The notes beneath the pieces were generated by a model. The model made no database searches, was not told the DNA's origin, and saw only the letters and a list, made by a program, of their open reading frames with translations. 17,095 nucleotides of DNA, from NCBI GenBank assembly GCA_016930895.1, contig JAFGFV010000245.1, forward strand, positions 1 to 17,095, read 5' to 3'. Position numbers and translations under genes: made by a program. The stretch's first letter is position 1. Every line of letters starts with the position of its first letter. Source of the DNA: Spirochaetales bacterium. Its GTDB lineage: Bacteria > Spirochaetota > Spirochaetia > SZUA-6 > DRHE01. Of this stretch, positions 1-6,825 are shown in pieces.

Positions 1-293
1 AGCTTGATGCGCTTCTGCTGGTAGGCCTGCAGGCCGCTCAGCTCCTTGCGGGTCATGGCCCGCAGGGTCTCGGTGTCCATCTCGTACTGGATGTCCGGCT
101 TCTCCAGGGGCCCTTCCAGCCGCTCCACGGGCCGTGGCTCTCCGTTGGCCATGCGCAGCACGTAGTAGTCACCGGTGTCGGTGAAGTGGTACTGCATGGC
201 CTTGTTCCATCCCTTGAAGTTCTTGGCCACTCTCTCGTCGCTGTACTTGAGGCGCTGCTCCTCCAGCAGCCCTTCCAGCTCCTGTCGTTCCAT
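1..293 (-). CDS. SCP2 sterol-carrier-like protein, 3' end cut by window edge
   Basis: The first 97 residues of a reading frame run off the left edge of the window. It starts with ATG at 293, preceded by an AAGGAG ribosome site about 8 bases upstream. The residues GDYYVLRMANGEPRPVERL, then KPDIQYEMDTETLRAM and a basic GLQAYQQKRIKL segment, follow the SCP2 fold pattern: a strand with a polar ligand-exposed side, a 'PD(I/V)...' strand, then a helix ending in K(L/I)K. SCP2 domains bind lipids, sterols or acyl-CoA in a hydrophobic tunnel. It lies 53 bp after the flavin oxidoreductase, so it is probably the last visible gene of the same operon and may hold the hydrophobic substrate. The ligand cannot be inferred, and the C-terminal half is not visible. 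Domain assignment is by pattern only. Confidence 0.72.
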   Translation of the reverse strand, partial: MERQELEGLLEEQRLKYSDERVAKNFKGWNKAMQYHFTDTGDYYVLRMANGEPRPVERLEGPLEKPDIQYEMDTETLRAMTRKELSGLQAYQQKRIK

Positions 294-346
294 ACTCGCT
301 GCTCCTTCTCGGTTGTCTGGTCGATACCCTCGCCCCGCCGGACGCC

Positions 347-1552
347 TCAGCGCACCAGGAGCCCGAGCTCCCGGGACACGCAATACACCCCGCCGCCCTC
401 GATGGCCGCGATGCAGCGGTTGCACTGGTCGCAGTCGGATTTCTCGAGCTCCCCGGCGGCCAGCCGGTTGACGAACTCCGGGTCCCGGATGGTGGCCCGC
501 CCCACCTGGGCGAACGGGAATCCCTCCCGCAGCAGGGATTCGGCCTGGTCCAGCGCCAGCACCCCGCCCACGTAGATCACCGGGATCTTGAGCGCCTCCC
601 GGAAGCGCCGCGCCCCCTCCAACAGGAACAGGGGCTCGAAGGGATAGCGCTGCACGAAGATCCCCCCGAACAGGTGCAGGCCCAGGCGCATCAGGAGGTT
701 GCGGTAGTTGGCGGCCATCTCCCGGGTGGGCACGCGCCCCCGGAGCATGTACAGCGGGGTGCGCGCGGTGAACCCGCAGCTGGGGATCACGGCGCTGGCC
801 CCCGCGGCCTCCATGCCCTTGGCCGCTGCCAGGGCCTCCTCGATCTCCAGGCCCCCCCGGAAGCCGTCGCGCTGGTTGAGCTTGACCAGGACCGGAAACT
901 CCGGCCCCAGCACCTCTCGCACGGAGCGCACCACCTCCACGGGGAAACGCAGGCGTTTCTCCGGGCTCCCGCCGTACTCGTCCCGGCGCCGGTTGGTCCA
1001 GGGGGAGAGGAACTGGCTGAGCAGGTAGCCGTGGCCGGCGTGCACCTCCACCGCGTCGAAACCGCCCTCCCGGGCCAGGCGGGCCGTCCGGGCATAGGCC
1101 GCGGTCTTGGCCTCGATGTCCTCCCGGCTCATGCTGTCGCAGATCGCCATCCGATACAGGCACAGCTTCCGCGAGGCCCCCAGGGGCTTCCGGCCGATGA
1201 CCGCAGGGCTGGCGAAGAACCCGCAGTGCACCAGCTGGATCGAGGCCGCCGCCCCCTCCCGGTGCACGGCGTCGGTGAGCCGGCGCAGCCCCGGCAGCAG
1301 CTCTTCCCGCAGCCACAGCTCCTGCCCGAAGCTGCGGCCGTCGGGGTCCACGGCGGCGTAGGCCACGGTGGTCATGGCGATCCCGCCAGCCGCGACCCGC
1401 CGGTGGTGCTCGATGAGCTCCTCCGTGACCTGACCGTCCCGGGTCATGCCTTCGAAGCAGCTGGAGCGGATCAGCCGGTTGCGCAGGCGCAAGCTGCCTA
1501 TACTCCCGGCCTGGAATACGGGGCTTTGTCGCTGTTCCTGCTGTGCCTTCAT
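347..1552 (-). CDS. NADH:flavin oxidoreductase, Old Yellow Enzyme family with 4Fe-4S motif
   Basis: This is a 401-residue FMN TIM-barrel enzyme. Residues 170-196 carry the family signature VHAGHGYLLSQFLSPWTNRR followed by DEYGGS, with H171/H174 in the active-site position that binds the substrate carbonyl in relatives. C374, C377, C380 and C391 (CxxCxxC-x10-C) near the end should bind a 4Fe-4S cluster, as in 2,4-dienoyl-CoA reductase and bile-acid enzymes BaiCD/BaiH. Unlike those roughly 650-residue proteins, it stops after the cluster and lacks the FAD/NADH domain. It may therefore take electrons from a partner such as the ferredoxins upstream. Such enzymes reduce activated C=C bonds of enones. 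The ATG overlaps the stop of the SDR gene as ATGA, and CAGGAG at the SDR end is the ribosome site. A longer in-frame extension upstream is rejected as the SDR's shadow. The substrate is unknown. Confidence 0.9.
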   Translation of the reverse strand: MKAQQEQRQSPVFQAGSIGSLRLRNRLIRSSCFEGMTRDGQVTEELIEHHRRVAAGGIAMTTVAYAAVDPDGRSFGQELWLREELLPGLRRLTDAVHREGAAASIQLVHCGFFASPAVIGRKPLGASRKLCLYRMAICDSMSREDIEAKTAAYARTARLAREGGFDAVEVHAGHGYLLSQFLSPWTNRRRDEYGGSPEKRLRFPVEVVRSVREVLGPEFPVLVKLNQRDGFRGGLEIEEALAAAKGMEAAGASAVIPSCGFTARTPLYMLRGRVPTREMAANYRNLLMRLGLHLFGGIFVQRYPFEPLFLLEGARRFREALKIPVIYVGGVLALDQAESLLREGFPFAQVGRATIRDPEFVNRLAAGELEKSDCDQCNRCIAAIEGGGVYCVSRELGLLVR

Positions 1553-2457
1553 CGCTCCTGGTACATCCTCGCCGTGTTGCTCCCCATCATGGCCACGGCG
1601 GCCTGCCGGGGCAGCAGCCGCGTGAGCAGCCGCACGGCCCGGGGCAGCCCCCCGGGCACCACCAGGCGCCTCCTGCCCAGGGCAGCGAGGGCCGCCAGCG
1701 CGACCACCCCCGGAGCCATCTCCAGCATCGAGGTCCGGGAAGGTTTCGGCTTGGTGGCCAGGTAGTTCGCCGTCAGGACCGGGCCGGGGCAGGCCACGGT
1801 GACGTCCACCCCCCGGGGCCGCAGCTCCTGGCCCAACCCCTCGGCCAGGCTGACCAGAAAGGCCTTGCTGGCCCCGTACACGGTGACCCACGGGGCCCCC
1901 TGGAGCCCTGCCAGGCTCGACATGAGGAGGATGCCGCCCCGTCTCTGGATGGCCCCACGACGCTCCGCCCGTCCCCGGGAGCCAGCCGCGCCGGAGGCCC
2001 GCGCCCGAGCAGCCAACCGTTCGCCCAGAATATAGCATAGTTCCAGCGCCCCGCGACAGTTCACGTCCAGGAGGTGGCGGTACTCCTCCAGCCCGGCAGT
2101 AAAGAACCCCCCGGTATGGCTGGCCGCGGCGTTGTAGACCAGGAGTCCGAGGTCCAGCTCCCGGGTCTCCCGCTCCAGGCGGCGCGCCGCGCCGCGGGCC
2201 GCCAGGTCCACCGCCACTTCCCGAACCTCCACCCCGAACCCCTGCCGGAGGCGCTCGGCGGTGCGCGCCAGTCCGGCGGCGCCGCGGGCCGCGAGGACCA
2301 ACCCGAACCCTTCCCGGGCCAGCGCCTCCGCGAAGGCGGCCCCGAGGCCCTCGGACCCGCCGGCCACCAGAGCCCAGGGACCGTAGCGCTGGTACAGCGC
2401 CGGCAAGCGCCGGGTCGGCACCTGCGTCTGCCTACGAGACAAGCCGCGCCTCACCAC
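1549..2457 (-). CDS. Short-chain dehydrogenase/reductase (classical SDR)
   Basis: This is a 302-residue Rossmann oxidoreductase. It has a nucleotide-binding loop AGGSEGLG (residues 32-39, replacing the usual TGxxxGxG), the structural NAA at 109-111, N133, the catalytic S180/S181, and Y194-GAS-K198 followed by the PGP segment (224-226). It is expected to interconvert a ketone and an alcohol with NAD(P)H. The order resembles 3-ketoacyl and 17-beta-hydroxysteroid reductases, but specificity is not readable. I chose the GTG at 2457 because AGGAG lies 7 bases upstream; it overlaps the preceding dehydrogenase gene by 26 bp. Later TTG/GTG codons up to 2418 are alternatives, since the conserved fold begins only near residue 27. 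An Arg/Gly/Ala-rich stretch at 149-173, before the Ser strand, is unusually long and low in complexity. The stop overlaps the next start (ATGA), which implies translational coupling. Confidence 0.85.
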   Translation of the reverse strand: MVRRGLSRRQTQVPTRRLPALYQRYGPWALVAGGSEGLGAAFAEALAREGFGLVLAARGAAGLARTAERLRQGFGVEVREVAVDLAARGAARRLERETRELDLGLLVYNAAASHTGGFFTAGLEEYRHLLDVNCRGALELCYILGERLAARARASGAAGSRGRAERRGAIQRRGGILLMSSLAGLQGAPWVTVYGASKAFLVSLAEGLGQELRPRGVDVTVACPGPVLTANYLATKPKPSRTSMLEMAPGVVALAALAALGRRRLVVPGGLPRAVRLLTRLLPRQAAVAMMGSNTARMYQER

Positions 2458-3475
2458 CCGGCTGCTCCTGCCCCTGAAGCCAGGCCAGAGTGCGCCGGAA
2501 GGCTTCCTCCCGGGACACGATCGGACGGTAGCCGAGCTCCCGCTCGGCCCGATCGTGGCGGTAGGTGTGGTCGACACAGGTCTGGATCACCGCGAAGCGG
2601 TTGAAGTTGGAGTGCGGCGCCACCAGCTCCACGATCGAGGCAAGGACATACGCCAAGGCGTACGGGATGCGCCGCCGAGGCACCGGCAGTCCCAGGGCCT
2701 CCAGGTACGGCTCCATGAAGTCGAAGAGGTTCCCCGCCGGGTAGTGGTCCCCGACAAAGTACGGCTGCCCCGCCGCAGCCGAACCGGGGTACAGGTGCTC
2801 GGCCGCCAGCACGTGGGCGTGGGCGGCGTTCTCGGAGTACACGTGGCTGAAACGGGCCCTGCCGCTGCCCAGGCGCACGTATCTTCCCCGCCGGGCCATG
2901 GCCAGGACATTGCCCAGGTGGTAGCGGTCCCGGGGCCCGTACATCCCCACCGGACGCAGCGCGCAGGTGGCCAGCTGCGGCCCGTTGGCTGCCAGCACCA
3001 TCTGCTCGGCCAGGATCTTGGTGCGGCAGTAGGGGTCCCGGGGCAGCCGCCGGGGATAGGGCAGCGACTCCTCGCCGTCCACGATCGGCCTGCGCCCGTC
3101 CACCACCACGTCGATGGTGCTGGTATACACCAGGCGTGGTATGCCCAGCTGCCGGCAGGCCTCGATCACGATCCGGTTGCCCCCTACGTTGATTTCCTCG
3201 TAGAGGCGCGCGGGAGTCCGCACGTCCCACACCGCCGCGGCGGTCTGGAACACGACCTCCACCCCGTCGCAGGCCGCCAGGACGGCCTCCCGGTCTCGAA
3301 TGTCGCCTACCCGGGCCTCGCAGACCGGGTCGCTCACGGCCTGGAGATCCAGGACCCTCACCTGCCGCCCCGAGGCGGCCAGCTGACGGACGATCTCATA
3401 GCCGAGCATTCCCGCCCCCCCGATTACCAGGCAGCGCCGGAAATCCCGGGCGGAGCCGCCTTCTGCGCTTCGCAT
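2432..3475 (-). CDS. NAD(P)-dependent epimerase/3-beta-hydroxysteroid dehydrogenase-like protein
   Basis: This is a 347-residue extended SDR. The Rossmann motif GGAGMLG (19-25) follows a short polar N-terminus. D43 at the end of strand 2 (VLDLQ) favours NAD(H). Catalytic residues are in the strand VYTSTIDVVVDG (116-127) and in Y149-CRT-K153. TSxxVVxxG followed by LPRDPYCRTK is the arrangement typical of the 3-beta-HSD/isomerase and sterol-4-carboxylate decarboxylase branch, rather than of nucleotide-sugar epimerases. LRPVGMYGPRD (177-187) is the usual downstream segment. The probable reaction is oxidation of a ring hydroxyl on a sterol-like or other cyclic lipid, but this is inference. The ATG at 3475 has a strong TAGGAGG ribosome site 7 bases upstream, made partly from the stop codon of the ferredoxin gene 10 bp before it. 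Its 3' end overlaps the SDR start. Confidence 0.87.
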   Translation of the reverse strand: MRSAEGGSARDFRRCLVIGGAGMLGYEIVRQLAASGRQVRVLDLQAVSDPVCEARVGDIRDREAVLAACDGVEVVFQTAAAVWDVRTPARLYEEINVGGNRIVIEACRQLGIPRLVYTSTIDVVVDGRRPIVDGEESLPYPRRLPRDPYCRTKILAEQMVLAANGPQLATCALRPVGMYGPRDRYHLGNVLAMARRGRYVRLGSGRARFSHVYSENAAHAHVLAAEHLYPGSAAAGQPYFVGDHYPAGNLFDFMEPYLEALGLPVPRRRIPYALAYVLASIVELVAPHSNFNRFAVIQTCVDHTYRHDRAERELGYRPIVSREEAFRRTLAWLQGQEQPGGEARLVS

Positions 3476-3485
3476 CGGATGCCTC

Positions 3486-3776
3486 CTACGGCCTGACCGT
3501 GATCGCGCCCTGGGGACAGGCCGCCACGCACTTGCCGCAGCGCGTGCACAGCGAGGGCCAGAGCGCAGTCACGCGCCAGCATTGCGGATCGAGGGGGTTG
3601 GCCTCTCGGGCCCCCAAGGTCTCGTGGAGCAGAAACACCGCCGGGTCGCAGACCCTCAGGCACAGGCCGCATTCCCGCGGGTCGACCCCGATGCCATCGC
3701 CGCAGCGCTGGTAATCGATCTCGATGCGCGTGCGCCGGCGGAGCCGAGCGCCGGGCCGGGTGCCGGGCCGTCCCAT
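3486..3776 (-). CDS. Small dicluster ferredoxin-like protein
   Basis: This 96-residue basic protein has nine cysteines. C77, C80, C83 and C87 form a standard 4Fe-4S motif (CTRCGKCVAACPQGAI). C25, C36, C39 and C43 (C-x10-CGLCLRVCDP) form a second, non-standard set in which the first ligand is displaced and an Asp precedes the Pro. C66 is extra. The spacing is unlike the classical clostridial 2[4Fe-4S] ferredoxin, so the first cluster may differ in potential. It is probably a cytosolic electron carrier for the flavoenzyme two genes downstream, or a subunit with the larger Fe-S protein that ends 16 bp upstream. The ATG at 3776 has only a weak purine stretch (AAGGGCGG) about 12 bases upstream, so expression probably depends on coupling. 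The first 17 residues (Arg/Pro-rich) could be dispensable or mis-assigned. Confidence 0.8.
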   Translation of the reverse strand: MGRPGTRPGARLRRRTRIEIDYQRCGDGIGVDPRECGLCLRVCDPAVFLLHETLGAREANPLDPQCWRVTALWPSLCTRCGKCVAACPQGAITVRP

Positions 3777-3792
3777 GAGCAGCGCCCGCCCT

Positions 3793-4683
3793 TCAGTACC
3801 TGCCCGCCAGGGCCGGGTACCGGTCCCTGGGCACCAGGAACAGGGCCCCGGTGGGGCACACGTGGCGACATACCCCGCAACCGTAGCAGCGGTTCAGGTC
3901 CACCACCGGCCGCCCGAGGGTCCGGTCCATGCGCAGCGCCCCGAACGGGCACCTGGCCACGCACAGCCCGCATCCCCGGCAGGCCTCCGCGTTCAGCTCG
4001 ATCAGGTACTCCGCTTTGTAGATGGACATGATCCCGAAGTCGACGCGGGGCCGCAGCCCGGCGCACTCCGGGGATTCGCACGAGCAGAGGTTGTTGATGT
4101 ACGGAAAAGGGCCGAACCAGATGGTGCCGATGTACCCCTTTTGGTTGTGCTCGCGAAAACGGGCAAGGGCCTCCTCCCGACTCAGGTGGTACTTGTCCTT
4201 CTCCGGGATGAAACGGGGAAGCTTGTCGATGATCTCGGACATGACCCCAAAATTGATGCAGCAGGATTCCTTGATTCCCCGGCTCATGTAGCGGCACATG
4301 CAGTTCTTCTCGATGATCGGCTCCGCGGCGCAGGTCCGCAGGATCTCCTCCGCGTCCTCCAGGGGCACGACCTGCCCGATGTGGCCTTCGGCCCGGAAGG
4401 GGTTGCTCGGAGGCCGCCGGCTGTGCAGCATGCGCTCGGCGATCCGCTTGACGATGCGCCCGATGATGGGAATGCGAAGGGTGTACCCGAGACCGACGCC
4501 GCTGAAGCCCCCCACCTTGCGCACCGAGATCTGCTCGAAGTTCTTGTACTGCTCCAGCAGGAACTCCCGCAGGTTGTACTTCTCCGCGACCTCGTCGGTG
4601 TAGTGGCTGGCGTTCAGGTACCACTTGCCCCCGGCTCCGTGCTTCATGCAGTAGTCACACACCCCTGGCCTCCGCGCGGGCAT
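3793..4683 (-). CDS. Cysteine-rich 4Fe-4S dicluster protein
   Basis: This 296-residue soluble protein has 18 cysteines in four groups: CDYC at 9-12; NCMCR and CCINFG at 127-146; CSCESPEC at 200-207; and a classical C-terminal dicluster ferredoxin domain (C235/238/241/245 and C266/269/272/276, each CxxCxxCxxxCP). The middle CxCR...CCxxFG pattern resembles a family of anaerobe Fe-S proteins whose role is poorly described. The C-terminal domain should shuttle electrons between two 4Fe-4S clusters. It leads the redox cluster and is followed 16 bp later by a second ferredoxin, which suggests an electron-delivery unit for the downstream oxidoreductases. I prefer the ATG at 4683, just before the first conserved cysteines. 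An in-frame ATG at 4737 would add 18 residues, but neither start has a good ribosome site. No membrane segment or signal peptide is evident. Confidence 0.82.
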   Translation of the reverse strand: MPARRPGVCDYCMKHGAGGKWYLNASHYTDEVAEKYNLREFLLEQYKNFEQISVRKVGGFSGVGLGYTLRIPIIGRIVKRIAERMLHSRRPPSNPFRAEGHIGQVVPLEDAEEILRTCAAEPIIEKNCMCRYMSRGIKESCCINFGVMSEIIDKLPRFIPEKDKYHLSREEALARFREHNQKGYIGTIWFGPFPYINNLCSCESPECAGLRPRVDFGIMSIYKAEYLIELNAEACRGCGLCVARCPFGALRMDRTLGRPVVDLNRCYGCGVCRHVCPTGALFLVPRDRYPALAGRY

Positions 4684-4718
4684 GTCGGGCCGCCGCAGGG
4701 CCGCCCGCAGTTTCCTGC

Positions 4719-4747
4719 ATGATGCCGCATAATACATCGACTGGCAA
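4719..4747 (-). promoter_or_regulatory. Weak candidate sigma-70 promoter for the redox cluster
   Basis: On the minus strand TTGCCA (4747-4742) is followed after 17 bases by CATCAT (4724-4719). The -35 is close to consensus and the -10 is poor (4 of 6). Initiation near 4712 would give a leader of about 30 bases before the ATG at 4683. A nearby TATTAT has no matching -35. The cluster could equally be read through from the ABC transporter genes. Confidence 0.28.
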
Positions 4748-4771
4748 GGGTATCGACGGTCTATGTACAGG

Positions 4772-4797
4772 AGGCCCGGGCGCTTCCAGCGCGGCCT
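4772..4797 (-). terminator. Imperfect hairpin after the last permease gene
   Basis: AGGCC (4772-4776) and GCGCT (4780-4784) pair with AGCGC (4788-4792) and GGCCT (4793-4797) around a TCC loop, with a 3-base bulge. The hairpin begins two bases after the permease stop, where a terminator is expected. On the minus strand, however, no T-run follows, so termination may be weak or partial. Confidence 0.35.
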
Positions 4798-4798
4798 G

Positions 4799-5797
4799 TC
4801 AGGTGCCGGCCCGCTCCTGGATGCGGGAGCTCAGGTAGTTCACCACCATGACCAGGATGATGATCAGTCCCCAGATGGCGATGGTCAGGAACGCGCTGAC
4901 CCTCAGGAGGTTGAGGCCGCTGGAAACGATCTGGAGGATGATCAGGGCCATGATCAGGCCGGAAACCCTGCCAAAGCCCCCGGAGGCGCTGGTGCCACCG
5001 AGCACCGAGGCCAGGACCGTGACCAGGAGGTAGGACTCACCGTAGCCCGCCTTGGCGGAGTTGAAGCGCGAGATCATGATCATGGCCGCAATGCCGGCGT
5101 AGAGGCTCGAGATCAGGTAGGTCCGGACCAGGACCGAACGGTTGTCGACCCCGGAGAAGCGGGTGGCCACCGGGTTGGAGCCGAGCATGTAGATGTTGAA
5201 GCCCAGGGGGGTGCGTTTGAGCACCATTCCCAGGGCGCCGGCGCAGAGGGCGAACAGGATCGTGGCGAACGGGATCCCCGCCACGGTCCCGTTTCCGATA
5301 AAGCGGACCGCGTTCGGCAGCCCCGAGATCACGTAGCCCCGGGTGATCACGATGGTGAGACCGTCCACCAGGGTCATCATCCCCAGGGTGGCCAGGATGG
5401 GCGAGACGTTCAGGCCCGCGATCAGCAGGCCGTTCACCAGGCCGATGATCAGCGCCGTGGCCAGCCCGGCGGCCAGGGCCGCGAGGATGATCCAGCCCGC
5501 GCCCGCGGGCGGAGCCGCCGGGTCGATGAGGCTGGTCAGGATCAGGGCCGTCACGATCCCGGACATGTTGGCCGTGGCGATGATCGAGAGATTGATCCCG
5601 CCGGTTAGCATGGTGATCATCATCGCCATGCTCAGCAGGCCGAGCTCGGGGAGCTGGAAGGCCATGGACTGCAGGTTGGTCCCGGTCATGAACTGCCGCG
5701 GACTGGCCAGCCACATGAGGAGGAACACCGCCACCATGATGATGCCGAGAGTGTGCAGTTGGGACAGCTTGCGGAAATGCGGGAGCGTCAGCTTCAT
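4799..5797 (-). CDS. Sugar ABC transporter permease (RbsC/LsrD type)
   Basis: This is a 332-residue inner-membrane protein of the BPD_transp_2 group, with about nine hydrophobic segments beginning near residue 16. ELGLLSMAMMITMLTGGINL (51-70) is the conserved first core region that ends in GGINLS. The cytoplasmic coupling segment LGFNIYMLGSNPVATRFSG (around 197-215) matches the family pattern (G.NP.AA..SGI) that contacts the ATPase. It should form the membrane channel together with the neighbouring permease. The start codon directly follows the stop of the upstream permease gene (TAGATG), with a G-rich stretch (GGAAAGGG) about 10 bases upstream. It is the last gene of the transporter set; a hairpin follows its stop. 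Length is normal for the family. The substrate is not determinable from this subunit. Confidence 0.92.
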   Translation of the reverse strand: MKLTLPHFRKLSQLHTLGIIMVAVFLLMWLASPRQFMTGTNLQSMAFQLPELGLLSMAMMITMLTGGINLSIIATANMSGIVTALILTSLIDPAAPPAGAGWIILAALAAGLATALIIGLVNGLLIAGLNVSPILATLGMMTLVDGLTIVITRGYVISGLPNAVRFIGNGTVAGIPFATILFALCAGALGMVLKRTPLGFNIYMLGSNPVATRFSGVDNRSVLVRTYLISSLYAGIAAMIMISRFNSAKAGYGESYLLVTVLASVLGGTSASGGFGRVSGLIMALIILQIVSSGLNLLRVSAFLTIAIWGLIIILVMVVNYLSSRIQERAGT

Positions 5798-6811
5798 CTA
5801 CCCCGCCCTTTCCGGCGAGTCTTCCTCGAGCACCACGGACCGCCGGGTCCGTGACCTGCGCTGATAGGCGCTCAACGACACGCTCAGGATGATGACCAGG
5901 CCGATGAACACGTTGTACCAGAAGGAGGAGACCCGCATCAGAGTCAGGCCGTTGCTCATGATGGCGATCAGGGCGACCCCCAGGAAGGTCCCGAACAGGG
6001 TGCCGGCCCCGCCGGCGAGACTGGCGCCCCCCAGCACCACGGCGGCCAGCACGTCCAGCTCCTTGCCCACGATCGAGTTGGGCGCTACGGTCTGCACCAG
6101 GAGCGCCTGGACGATCCCGGCCAATCCGGCGGTCAGTCCCATGAATCCGTACACGAACATCTGCAGCCGGAGGATATTGAACCCCACCCGCCGGGCGGCC
6201 ACCGGGCTCCCGCCCATAGCGTAGATTCCCCGCCCCAGCTTGGTGTAGCGCAGGATGACCACGGCCGCGGCCATGACCAGGATCCAGATCACGGTGATGA
6301 TCGACAGGCCGTACCCGATGCCGCCGGGGTTGCGCAGGGTGAACAGGCGGATGTCCGCAAACGAGCGGAACCAGGGAGGCAAGGCGTAGATCCACTTGCC
6401 GCCGGAGAGCACGGTCAGGATCCCGTAGTAGATGTTCAGGGTGGCGATGCTGGTGATGATCGCCGGGATGTTGAAGAAGTAGATCAGCGTCCCGTTGATG
6501 AGCCCGAGGGCCACCCCGACGACCGCCACGATCAGCAGCGCGGTGAACATGTTGCCGCCGTAGCGGATGATCACGACGGCCATCACGTACTCCGCCACGG
6601 TCGCCACGGCGGTGAAGGAGATGTCGATCCCGCCGGAGATCAGGACAAAGGTCACGCCCACCCCGAAGATCCCGATGAAGGAGTAGCTCTTCAGCAGATC
6701 GAACATGTTCTCCAGGGTCAGGAACGCGGGGTTCACGGCGGTGATTACGGCGGCGAAGGCGATGATCACCAGCAGCACGTAGGTCTCGTGATGTCTGAAC
6801 CACTTCTTCAT
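5798..6811 (-). CDS. Sugar ABC transporter permease (RbsC/LsrC type)
   Basis: This is a 337-residue inner-membrane permease. The basic N-terminus MKKWFRHHE precedes the first membrane segment (about 11-30). GVTFVLISGGIDISF (52-66) is the family's first core motif. GRGIYAMGGSPVAARRVGFN (around 192-211) is the coupling helix expected to touch the ATPase. The C-terminal tail is charged and cytoplasmic. It is only moderately similar by eye to the permease encoded next, so the channel is probably a heterodimer, as in LsrC/LsrD or RhaP/RhaQ rather than the RbsC homodimer. It begins 14 bp after the ATPase gene with a weak AGAGAG ribosome site and ends exactly where the next start codon begins. Stoichiometric translation through coupling is likely. 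Confidence 0.92.
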   Translation of the reverse strand: MKKWFRHHETYVLLVIIAFAAVITAVNPAFLTLENMFDLLKSYSFIGIFGVGVTFVLISGGIDISFTAVATVAEYVMAVVIIRYGGNMFTALLIVAVVGVALGLINGTLIYFFNIPAIITSIATLNIYYGILTVLSGGKWIYALPPWFRSFADIRLFTLRNPGGIGYGLSIITVIWILVMAAAVVILRYTKLGRGIYAMGGSPVAARRVGFNILRLQMFVYGFMGLTAGLAGIVQALLVQTVAPNSIVGKELDVLAAVVLGGASLAGGAGTLFGTFLGVALIAIMSNGLTLMRVSSFWYNVFIGLVIILSVSLSAYQRRSRTRRSVVLEEDSPERAG

Positions 6812-6825
6812 CTCGGTGCGTCTCT

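Noticed and set aside
1553..2038. N-terminal extension of the flavin oxidoreductase
   Set aside because: It lies wholly inside the SDR gene in another frame and is low in complexity. The ATG at 1552 has a ribosome site and precedes the normal family N-terminus.
3486..3776. Classical clostridial 2[4Fe-4S] ferredoxin
   Set aside because: Only the second motif has standard spacing. The first has a displaced ligand and the protein is longer and basic, so the narrower name is not justified.
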